Shown here: piece by piece, positions 1-6,961 of the stretch | Position numbering within the stretch: the first letter of the stretch is position 1 | Layout: the number at the start of each line of letters is the position of its first letter | Origin: Nocardia brasiliensis NBRC 14402 | GTDB taxonomy: Bacteria; Actinomycetota; Actinomycetes; Mycobacteriales; Mycobacteriaceae | Reading direction: 5' to 3' | Assembly: GCF_000308475.2 (NCBI RefSeq) | Contig: NZ_BAFT02000083.1 | Coordinates: 1 to 64,000 of the forward strand | Length of the DNA stretch: 64,000 nucleotides | Notes under the pieces: generated by a model | Told to the model about the DNA's origin: nothing | Databases searched by the model: none | What the model saw: the letters and a program-made list of their open reading frames with translations, nothing else | Made by a program: the position numbers and the translations under genes

Positions 1-228
1 GCCGTGCGGGATGGCGAAAGCCGTGCGGGATGGCGAAAGCCGTGCGGGATGGCGAAAGCCGTGCGGGATGGCGAAAGCCGTGCGGGATGGCGAAAGCCGT
101 GCGGGATGGCGAAAGCCGTGCGGGACGGTGAGAGTCGCGCGGGATGGCGAGAGTCGCGCGGGATGGCGAATCCCGCGCGGGACGGTGAGATCGCACGGGG
201 TGGCAAAGATCGCGCGGGGCTATGAAAA
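1..228. repeat. 19-bp tandem repeat array, about 12 units, decaying rightwards
   Basis: Units of GCCGTGCGGGATGGCGAAA repeat head to tail with a strict 19-bp period. Six identical copies lie at 1-114, followed by increasingly diverged copies starting at 115, 134, 153, 172, 191 and 210. The array runs off the left edge, so its true length is unknown. Because 19 is not a multiple of 3 the repeat can be read through in several frames, but this gives only a low-complexity Arg/Gly-rich peptide with no start signal, so it is treated as non-coding. The copies are contiguous with no spacers, so it is not a CRISPR array. Confidence 0.95.
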
Positions 229-521
229 CCGCGCCGCAGCCACCGGGCGTGGCTGGCGCGACCTGGCGTGGCTGGCGCCACCTGGCGCTATCCGGCGCGG
301 CGGCCGCGCGGTTTGGTAGCCGTAGCGCGTGCCGCGCAGGTTTCGTCGTCCCGCGCGCGTGTCTGTTGAACGACACACGCGCGGGGTGGCGAGGGTCGCG
401 CGGCAGCCACCGGGTGCGGCTGGCGCTGCCCGGTGGGGCAGCGGCTACTCGGCGTGGCTGCCGCTACCGGCATGGCTTGCGCTATCGGGTGCGGCAGCCA
501 CGTGGTTGGGTGGGGAGGCGA
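229..521. other. Gene-free, GC-rich low-complexity spacer
   Basis: This stretch continues the repetitive character of the left edge, with irregular short motifs such as CTGGCG and GTGGCTGGCGC repeated without a fixed period. No frame shows a start with a ribosome binding site or a recognisable protein. It lies downstream of the minus-strand secreted-protein gene ending at 522. Confidence 0.6.
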
Positions 522-971
522 TCAGGGGAGGACAGCGCAGGCAGGGCCCAGGTTGATGCCGGTGCCGACGTTGATTTGGCCGCGGCGGACGTAGGCCTCG
601 AAGTCGTCGCCGTCGGAGAGTTCGAGGGCTACGAGCTTGTGCGGGCCCTTGCGGTCGGGGATCCACGTGGTGCGCGCGATGCCGGACGCGTCCGCGACGA
701 TCTTGCCCGGCCGGAACTGCTTGTGGTCCGCGGTCCGCGGATCGTCGCCGATCTGATCGAGCATGCCGATCGTCGTGCCCGGATCGGTGGTGATGGTTAC
801 TTCGTACGAGCAGCCGGTGCCAAGGGCGTCCGAACTGCCGAAGCTCTGCCCCTGCTCGATATGCATATTCGTGACTGCCGCCCCGGCTTGTGGTGCGGCG
901 AGCGCGATCGTCGCAGCAAGCGCACCGAGCGTCGCCATCGTGGTGGCGACGACTCTGTTGGATTTAAACAC
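522..971 (-). CDS. Small secreted protein, unknown function
   Basis: A 149-residue protein with a GTG start at 971 and an AGAGAGA ribosome-binding-like stretch about 10 bases upstream. The N-terminus is a typical Sec signal peptide: basic MFKSNR, a hydrophobic segment to about residue 25, and an Ala-rich cleavage region near AGA-AV at 31-33. The mature part of about 117 residues is mostly beta-like and contains two cysteines (in TGCSYE and near the C-terminus in GPACAVLP) that could form a disulfide. I do not recognise the family; it resembles small secreted Ig-like proteins common in Nocardia and mycobacteria. It stands alone between the repeat region and a long gene-free stretch. Confidence 0.7.
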   Translation of the reverse strand: MFKSNRVVATTMATLGALAATIALAAPQAGAAVTNMHIEQGQSFGSSDALGTGCSYEVTITTDPGTTIGMLDQIGDDPRTADHKQFRPGKIVADASGIARTTWIPDRKGPHKLVALELSDGDDFEAYVRRGQINVGTGINLGPACAVLP

Positions 972-1729
972 GTTGAAATGCTCTCTCTAGCAATGGAATC
1001 CCCCGGTTGGAGTAGCGACGGGCGGCGCATGGGCCGATCCGCACACTCATCCCATCCTTGCTTTTCGGCTTCCGGAGTTCAACTCCAATTCTGTTCTGCG
1101 GTGGGGGTTCGGGGTTGCAGGGGGCGCAATGTGGTGCTGCCGAATAAGTGTGGTGGTCTTTGCGGTCGGTTCTTGCGTTTGGGGTGGTTGGCTGGCTGCC
1201 GAAGTTCTACCGGCTCAGTTCGGTGTGCCTGCCTCGGGAGTTACAGGAATGGTGCTGGGCGCGTTGGGTGCAGATCTGGGCTTCCGCGTGTCCACACGCA
1301 CCTATCTGTCGCTTGGTTCGCACTGCCCACCGCGATCGCCGGTTCCGGCGTGGTGATGGGCTGTGGCGTGGGCTTCACAGAGCTTCCATACGGTTCACAG
1401 GGCCTACGACCCCTGTGAACCGTATGAAAACTCTGTGAGCCCCCTACCTATCTGTCGCTTGGTCCACTCCCGGGCGGCCCGTTTCTTCCCAAGCCGCCCG
1501 AAACGCAACCACAGCCAGATGACCACGCCGGGACAAGACATCGCGCACCTGAAGTGCGCCTACAGCCGGGTACGGCAGACGACGTGCTCAGCATAATCCG
1601 GGTGTAAACCTGGGACGGGGGACACTTTGACGGGAGACCGACCCGCCGAAACCGCACCGCACCAACAACTCCGGCACCCGTGACGACGGCCCGCGCACAC
1701 AAGGGGACGACGGTAGCCTTCTCACACAT
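972..1729. other. 758-bp gene-free region
   Basis: No convincing gene on either strand; the short open frames lack ribosome binding sites and family resemblance. The region holds a long palindrome at about 1374-1439 and an 18-bp direct repeat on both sides of it (listed separately). The bases just above 971 must carry the promoter of the small secreted-protein gene. Confidence 0.6.
1300..1463. repeat. Palindrome bracketed by an 18-bp perfect direct repeat
   Basis: ACCTATCTGTCGCTTGGT occurs at 1300-1317 and again at 1446-1463. Between them, arms CATACGGTTCACAGGG (1387-1402) and its exact reverse complement (1411-1426) enclose an 8-base loop. An outer 7-bp pair CACAGAG/CTCTGTG (1376-1382 and 1431-1437) extends the structure to more than 60 bases. 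There is no T-run after either side, so it is not a standard intrinsic terminator. It could be a relic of a small mobile element, a recombination site or a regulatory structure. Confidence 0.8.
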
Positions 1730-2851
1730 TCACGGGCACAACGCGTGGGCAAGCAAGCTGTCGGCGCGGGATTCGATATCGGCGGATTCGGTGATGGTGA
1801 GGGTTGCGGCTCGGCCTTGGGGGGTGGCGCCGGACAAGGTGATGTAGCCGGTGATGCCGCCGGTGTGGCCGAGGAATTTTGTGCCGCAGGGTAGGTCGGT
1901 GGTCATCAGGCCGAGGCCGTAGTCGAGGGGGTAGGGCTCGCTCATCGGCAGGCTTGCCAGCATCGCGTCCATTTCCGGGCGGCGGAGCAGTTCGCCGGCG
2001 ATCAGGGCGGTGAAGAAGCGGTTGAGGTCCGCGCCGGTGGATACGAGTCCGCCTGCGGCGCCGGGTACCGAGGGTTCGATGCGCGTGACATCGGTGCGGG
2101 TGCCGTCGATGATCGCGTAGCCGTGCGGGTGCGGACCGCGGATGTCGTGTTCGCCGGTCGGCGGCAGGTAGGTGTCGGCGAGGCCGAGCGGGGCGATGAT
2201 GCGCCGTTCCAGTTCGGCGGCATAGGGATTGCCGGTGCTGGTGCGAATGAGTTCGGTGAGCACGACGTAGTTCGTGTTGGTGTATTTCTGCCGGGTTCCG
2301 GGTGCGAATTGGGCGGGGCGGCGCAGGGCGAGCCGGATTTCCTCGTCGGCTGTGAACACTCGCCCCGCCGCGGCGGCCGCGACTTCGTCGACCTCCGCGT
2401 CGTCGCTGAACTCCGGTAATCCGCTGCGGTGCTGCAGCATCTGGCGCACGGTGATCGCGCGTCCGTCGACGCCGTCGCCGGTCAGCAAGCCGGGCAGGTA
2501 GGTATCGATCGGCTCGTCCAGGCGAATGCGGCCCTCGCCGACCAGTTGCAGCACGATCGTCGCGATGAAGCTCTTGCCGACACTGCCCACCCGTACCCGC
2601 TGCGGGTGATCGGTCGGAATCGGTTCGCCCGTAACCCGATTCGCGACGCCTGCGGACAGCGTCGTGGTGTGTCCGGCCACGGTGGTGGTCGCGACGGCCC
2701 CGGTGATGCCCGACCGCACCAGCTCGTCGAGATCCGCCTGCACCCGCGCCGCACCGTCGGCTGCACCGTCGGGCGCTGCTTCCGAGGTGGATTTCGCGCA
2801 CCCGGCGGCAACCAGTGCGACGAATGCCATGACCAGAGCCAACTTACGCAT
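1730..2851 (-). CDS. Serine hydrolase lipoprotein, beta-lactamase / DD-peptidase fold (class C-like)
   Basis: A 373-residue predicted lipoprotein: MRKLALVMAFVALVAAGC gives a signal peptide with lipobox VAAGC (Cys18). The body matches the beta-lactamase / penicillin-binding-protein-like family (Beta-lactamase, PF00144 type). The catalytic tetrad S90-V-G-K93 is present, followed by Tyr190-T-N192 in KYTNTNY and a late H329-T-G-G motif replacing KTG. These are the three standard active-site elements, so the protein is probably active as a D-alanyl carboxypeptidase or esterase at the outer face of the membrane. Family membership does not prove beta-lactam hydrolysis. The gene is monocistronic, with gene-free DNA on both sides. 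Confidence 0.88.
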   Translation of the reverse strand: MRKLALVMAFVALVAAGCAKSTSEAAPDGAADGAARVQADLDELVRSGITGAVATTTVAGHTTTLSAGVANRVTGEPIPTDHPQRVRVGSVGKSFIATIVLQLVGEGRIRLDEPIDTYLPGLLTGDGVDGRAITVRQMLQHRSGLPEFSDDAEVDEVAAAAAGRVFTADEEIRLALRRPAQFAPGTRQKYTNTNYVVLTELIRTSTGNPYAAELERRIIAPLGLADTYLPPTGEHDIRGPHPHGYAIIDGTRTDVTRIEPSVPGAAGGLVSTGADLNRFFTALIAGELLRRPEMDAMLASLPMSEPYPLDYGLGLMTTDLPCGTKFLGHTGGITGYITLSGATPQGRAATLTITESADIESRADSLLAHALCP

Positions 2852-3189
2852 GACTCGGACACTAGAAGTCCCGGAGTGCTCCCCACATCAGGGAAAACCC
2901 GTACCCGGACCCGGGATTCGGCGCTGCCACCCGTGGTCCATCAGATGCACCGAAGACGCCGGGGGACCTACGGCACGGTGCGTTTCGCCGAGGCGGGCCA
3001 GGGAGTTCGGCCCGCCGACCGTCTCCGGCTCCGAGTTGTCGCTCGATACCGACCGGCTGGCGCCGCGGCGGCGCACCGAGGGCGCGGATCGGGCGGGCAG
3101 CCAACGGGATTCGGCGACCGGCCCGGATGGTGTGCTCGGTGCGCCCGACCCGGACAAGATCGGCGCCCGGGCCGGGTGTGCGCGGGGGA
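2852..3189. other. Gene-free interval
   Basis: About 340 bases between the start of the serine hydrolase gene and the stop of gnd, both on the minus strand. No plausible gene was seen. It should contain the promoter of the hydrolase and the end of the gnd transcript, but no clear hairpin with a T-run was found. Confidence 0.5.
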
Positions 3190-4644
3190 TCAGTCGGCTG
3201 CGATCTCGCTGCGGTCGCCGCTCCACAGGGTGTGGTACTTGCCGGGCATATCGATGCGCTCGTAGGTGTGTGCGCCGAAGTAGTCCCGCTGGGCCTGGGT
3301 GAGGGCGGCGGGCAGGCGCTTGGCGCGCAGGCCGTCGTAGTAAGCGAGCGAGGACGCGAAGGCCGGGACAGGGATACCGAGTTGCACGGCGGCGGCCACC
3401 ACCCGGCGCCAGCTGTCGATGGCGTTCTCGATGGCCGCCTGGAAGAACGGGTCGAGAATGAGGCTGGGCAGCTGCGGGTTGGTGTCGTACGCGTCCTTGA
3501 TGCGGTTGAGGAAGCGGGCGCGAATGATGCAGCCGCCGCGCCAGATGGTCGCCAGATCACCGGGCCGCAGATGCCAGTCGTATTCGACGCTTGCGGCGGC
3601 GATCTGGTCGAAGCCCTGGGCGTAGGCCACCACTTTCGACGCGTAGAGCGCGCGCTCGATGTCGGCGGTGAACTGCTCGGCGTCGGTGGGCTTGGCGGCC
3701 AGCTGTCCGGCGGCGAGGCCACCGGCGGCCGCGCGCTGCGCGGTGGCGCCGGAAAGGGCGCGGGCGAACACGGCCTCGGCGATACCGGTCACCGGCACGC
3801 CGAGGTCCAGCGCCGCCTTGACGGTCCAGCGGCCGGTGCCCTTCTGTTCGGCGGCGTCGAGGATGACATCGACCAGCGGGGTGCCGGTCTTGGCGTCGGT
3901 CTGGTTCAGCACCTCGGCGGTGATCTCGACCAGGTAGCTCTCCAGCTCACCCTGGTTCCAGCCGGTGAAGACGTCGGCGATCTGCTTGGCGTCGAAGCCG
4001 AGCGCGTCGCGCAGCAGGTGATAGGCCTCGCCGATGAGCTGCATGTCGGCGTACTCGATGCCGTTGTGCACCATCTTCACGAAGTGGCCCGAGCCGTCCG
4101 GCCCGATGTGGGTGCAGCACGGCGTCCCGTCGACCTGCGCGGCGATCGACTCCAGCAATGGGCCGAGCGTCTCGTAGGACTCCTTCGGGCCGCCGGGCAT
4201 GATGGCGGGGCCGTTCAGCGCGCCTTCTTCGCCGCCGGAGATGCCCGCGCCGACGAAGTGCAGGCCGCGCTCGCGCAACGACTTCTCCCGGCGGATGGTA
4301 TCGGTGAACAGCGCGTTGCCGCCGTCGATGATGATGTCGCCCTCGTCCATCGCGGCGGCGAGTTCCTCGATCACCGCGTCGGTGGGGGCGCCTGCCTTGA
4401 CCATGATCAGCACGCGGCGCGGCTTCTGCAGCGCGCCGACGAACTCTTCGATCGTCTCGGTGCGCACGAAATCGCCCTCGTCGCCGTGCGCCGCGAGCAG
4501 CGCGTCGGTCTTGGCGATGCTGCGGTTGTGCAGTGCCACGGTGTGTCCGTGACGGGCGAAGTTGCGCGCGATATTGCTTCCCATCACCGCGAGGCCGGTG
4601 ACCCCGATGTGGGCGCGTGCGTTCGATCCCGCCGATGACGTCAT
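3190..4644 (-). CDS. gnd: 6-phosphogluconate dehydrogenase, decarboxylating
   Basis: A 484-residue enzyme that converts 6-phosphogluconate to ribulose 5-phosphate with NADP reduction (oxidative pentose phosphate pathway, cytosolic). The N-terminal dinucleotide-binding motif reads GLAVMGSNIARNFARHGH (residues about 17-34). Substrate-site signatures follow: FVGAGISGGEEGA in the middle and HFVKMVHNGIEY, with the catalytic lysine, shortly after. The length fits the long, homodimeric Gnd class. The ATG at 4644 is chosen because the Rossmann motif begins 11 residues later and GAAAGG lies upstream. The frame stays open further upstream, but that extension is Arg-rich and unlike the family. Confidence 0.96.
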   Translation of the reverse strand: MTSSAGSNARAHIGVTGLAVMGSNIARNFARHGHTVALHNRSIAKTDALLAAHGDEGDFVRTETIEEFVGALQKPRRVLIMVKAGAPTDAVIEELAAAMDEGDIIIDGGNALFTDTIRREKSLRERGLHFVGAGISGGEEGALNGPAIMPGGPKESYETLGPLLESIAAQVDGTPCCTHIGPDGSGHFVKMVHNGIEYADMQLIGEAYHLLRDALGFDAKQIADVFTGWNQGELESYLVEITAEVLNQTDAKTGTPLVDVILDAAEQKGTGRWTVKAALDLGVPVTGIAEAVFARALSGATAQRAAAGGLAAGQLAAKPTDAEQFTADIERALYASKVVAYAQGFDQIAAASVEYDWHLRPGDLATIWRGGCIIRARFLNRIKDAYDTNPQLPSLILDPFFQAAIENAIDSWRRVVAAAVQLGIPVPAFASSLAYYDGLRAKRLPAALTQAQRDYFGAHTYERIDMPGKYHTLWSGDRSEIAAD

Positions 4645-4890
4645 GCTGTCTGGCCTTTCACTCGGCGCGGACCGGCCGCGCTCCACCGACTGTCGGCACC
4701 CGAGCGTCTGGCTTGCTCGTCGAATCCGCGGGCGCACCGTAACCGCAGGTCGGCGGGGCCCGGTGGTTCGCTTGTGCCGCAAGAGAACCTGCCGTCCAAC
4801 CTACATGGGCGGGCCGCTCGGCTCAGCGGTCGGCCCGGTTCGGATCCGCGCAGCTCACGACCACGCCCCGGCATAACATAGGATCATCCG

Positions 4891-5847
4891 ATGCCGCTAC
4901 GTCGCTGGGTCGTCGCCTGCATCGTGTTCGCCGTCGCCGCGCTGAGTGCCGGGTGCGGTGGCACCGACGAGGCGAAACCGGTCAAGGTCGGGGTGCTGGT
5001 GATCACCATGTTCGACCCGGAGACGGAGCCGTGGTTGCAACGCGAATCGCTGCCGATCACGGTCAACCTGCCCACCGCGTACAAGCCGGTGCGCTGCAAC
5101 GCCGAGGGCCTGTGCGTCGCGCAGACCGGGCAGGGCAAGACCAATGCGGCGTCCACCATGATGGCGCTGCTGGACAGTCCACAGCTCGATTTCGACGACG
5201 CCTATTTCCTCACCGTCGGCACCGCGGGCACCCCGCCGGATCAGGGCACGCTCGGCGGCGCGGCCTGGGCGCGCTGGGTGGTCGACTTCGATCTCGGGAA
5301 TCATCTCGTGCCCGCGGAGGCGCCGGAGCTGCCCTACGGGTACCGGCCTGTCGAGAACTACGACACCGCCGCCTTCCAGCTGAACGAGTCGCTGGTCGAG
5401 ACGGCGTTCCGGCTGACCGAGCACGCCCCGCTCGCCGACAGCCCCGAGGCCGCCGCCGAGCGGGCGCAGTTCCCCGGTCAGGAGGGCCGCAAGCCCGCGG
5501 TGGTCAAGTGCGACACCATGACCGGCGACGACTGGTATTCCGGCAAGCAGCTCTCCGATACCGCGCGCTACATCATGGGCGTGCGCACCGAGGGGCGCGG
5601 CGTCTACTGCACGACGCAGATGGAGGACAACGCGACCGCGGCGGTGCTGCAGCGGCACGGCAAGCTGGATCGGTACCTGTCGCTGCGCACCGTGAGCAAC
5701 TTCGATCAGCCCTATCCCGGTCAGAGCGTCATGGACCACATCCAGCAGCAGTCCGCCGGGTTCCGGCTGTCGCTGGACAACGGCTACACCCTCGGCCGGC
5801 TGGTGGTCGATCACCTGCTGAAGAACCCGCCGCAGCGCACGCGGTAG
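4891..5847 (+). CDS. NUP-family (purine nucleoside permease-like) lipoprotein
   Basis: A 318-residue protein starting with signal peptide and lipobox (LSAGC, Cys22), so it is probably lipid-anchored outside the membrane. The rest resembles the NUP family (PF06516), named after fungal purine nucleoside permeases but structurally related to nucleoside phosphorylases. Typical stretches are VGVLVITMFDPE near the start, QTGQGKTNAASTMMALL, YFLTVGTAGTPP and the late DTMTGDDWYSGK. There are no transmembrane helices besides the signal, so a true permease role is unlikely; nucleoside binding or phosphorolysis at the cell surface is an inference. It is a single gene, divergent from gnd, with an iron box between its stop and the siderophore operon. 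Confidence 0.8.
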   Translation: MPLRRWVVACIVFAVAALSAGCGGTDEAKPVKVGVLVITMFDPETEPWLQRESLPITVNLPTAYKPVRCNAEGLCVAQTGQGKTNAASTMMALLDSPQLDFDDAYFLTVGTAGTPPDQGTLGGAAWARWVVDFDLGNHLVPAEAPELPYGYRPVENYDTAAFQLNESLVETAFRLTEHAPLADSPEAAAERAQFPGQEGRKPAVVKCDTMTGDDWYSGKQLSDTARYIMGVRTEGRGVYCTTQMEDNATAAVLQRHGKLDRYLSLRTVSNFDQPYPGQSVMDHIQQQSAGFRLSLDNGYTLGRLVVDHLLKNPPQRTR

Positions 5848-5893
5848 AGCAGTGCCGCGGCACCGATTCGGACCGGTGGTGTTGCTCGGTAAA

Positions 5894-5912
5894 TTAAGTT
5901 AGGCTAACCTCA
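5894..5912 (+). promoter_or_regulatory. Iron box (IdeR/DmdR1-type operator) of the siderophore operon
   Basis: TTAAGTTAGGCTAACCTCA matches 17 of 19 positions of the actinobacterial iron-box consensus TTAGGTTAGGCTAACCTAA. It lies about 100 bases upstream of the siderophore-interacting protein gene and no other such box precedes the NRPS. The expected effect is repression of the whole siderophore operon by Fe(II)-loaded IdeR/DmdR. Confidence 0.92.
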
Positions 5913-5988
5913 GACTTTGCGCCGGAGGTGGTGCACGTCGGCCCGATCGGCCGATGGATCTCCATGGAACGCAAGGGATGTCACACAA

Positions 5989-6015
5989 ATGACGAAAATC
6001 GGCGCGCTCGCATGA
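5989..6015 (+). CDS. Possible 8-residue leader peptide overlapping the reductase start
   Basis: A mini-ORF (MTKIGALA) starts 11 bases after an AAGGGA sequence and ends in TGA that overlaps the ATG of the next gene as ATGA (6012-6015). This geometry is the same translational-coupling arrangement used between the larger genes in this operon. Whether it is translated is unknown. Confidence 0.35.
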   Translation: MTKIGALA

Positions 6016-6866
6016 ACCGGGCGGCTCATCTCGAACGGATCGCCGAAGTGCTCGACGGCGAGGCGGGCGGCGCCAAGGTGCCGTACCCGATCGGCCTGCG
6101 CGAAGTGGCCGTGCTCGACACCCGGATGATCGGTTCGGGACTGCGCAGGCTGACCTTCGGCGGTCCCGAACTCGCCGGGTTCGAAAGTCACGCCCCCACC
6201 GAGCACGTCCGGCTGATCTACCCGGATCCCGATGGTTCGCTGCGCCTGCCCGAGCAAGTCGATCTCGCCCTGAAATGGCCGCGTCCGCTGCCGATTTCGC
6301 GTGAGTACACGGTGCGGCGCTATGACGCGGCGGCCGGTGAACTCGATATCGATTTCGCGCTGCATCCGGGCGGCCACGCGGCGGAGTGGGCCGCGGCGGC
6401 AACGCCCGGGACACGGGTGTACATCGCCGGCCCGCCCGGCGGACTGGTGGTGCCGTTCACCTATGACCGGTACCTGCTGGCCGGCGATATCACCGCGCTG
6501 CCCGCGATCGCCCGCTGGCTGGAGGCGCTGCCCGCCGACGCCGCGGGTTGGGCGTTCATCGAGGTGGTCGACGAGTCGGAACAGATCGAGCTGAGCGCGC
6601 CCGCGGGCGTCGAGGTGCGCTGGCTGCACCGCGGCGAGGTCGCGCCGGGGTGCTCGGACCTGCTCGAGCGCGCGGTGCGCGGCGTCGCGCTGCCGCAGGG
6701 CGAGCGGATCTACGCCTGGATCGCCGCCGAGGCGGGCGTGGTGCGGCCGCTGCGCCGCTGGGTACGAGAAGTGTTGCGCGCCAAGCCCGGTGACTCCGAT
6801 GTCACGGCCTACTGGAAGCGCGGGCACGCGGACTTCGACGAGGACCACGAGGCCGACGCCGAATAA
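6012..6866 (+). CDS. Siderophore-interacting protein (ViuB-type FAD ferric-siderophore reductase)
   Basis: A 284-residue flavoprotein of the SIP family, expected to reduce Fe(III)-siderophore in the cytosol so that iron is released. The FAD-binding signature R97-E-Y-T100 is present, followed by GTRVYIAGPPGG. The C-terminal NAD(P)H-domain signature is WIAAEAGVVRPLRRW. The start at 6012 gives MNRAAHLERIAEVL, typical of the family; the in-frame upstream extension does not look like protein. The gene is first in the operon behind the 5894 iron box, with only 95 bases before the NRPS start, so co-transcription with the assembly line is likely. Confidence 0.92.
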   Translation: MNRAAHLERIAEVLDGEAGGAKVPYPIGLREVAVLDTRMIGSGLRRLTFGGPELAGFESHAPTEHVRLIYPDPDGSLRLPEQVDLALKWPRPLPISREYTVRRYDAAAGELDIDFALHPGGHAAEWAAAATPGTRVYIAGPPGGLVVPFTYDRYLLAGDITALPAIARWLEALPADAAGWAFIEVVDESEQIELSAPAGVEVRWLHRGEVAPGCSDLLERAVRGVALPQGERIYAWIAAEAGVVRPLRRWVREVLRAKPGDSDVTAYWKRGHADFDEDHEADAE

Positions 6867-6961
6867 CGGCGGCTGTCGGTTTCGGCATTACCCGCCTGCT
6901 GTCCCGGTGTCGTGCGACGGCAGGCGTTGAACGTGTGTGGCTCGAGATTGAGGAATGGGTT

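Noticed and set aside
1..228. CRISPR array
   Set aside because: The 19-bp units are contiguous with no unique spacers and no cas genes are present.
222..1418. Long plus-strand open frame of nearly 400 codons across the repeat and intergenic region
   Set aside because: It overlaps the well-supported minus-strand secreted-protein gene, has no ribosome site and encodes Arg/Gly-rich low-complexity sequence, typical of antisense open frames in high-GC DNA.
1448..1729. 93-codon minus-strand ORF
   Set aside because: No ribosome site, no family resemblance, irregular codon use and overlap with the palindrome region.
3127..4638. Plus-strand open frame of about 500 codons opposite gnd
   Set aside because: Gnd on the minus strand has all family motifs; the opposite frame is a composition artefact.
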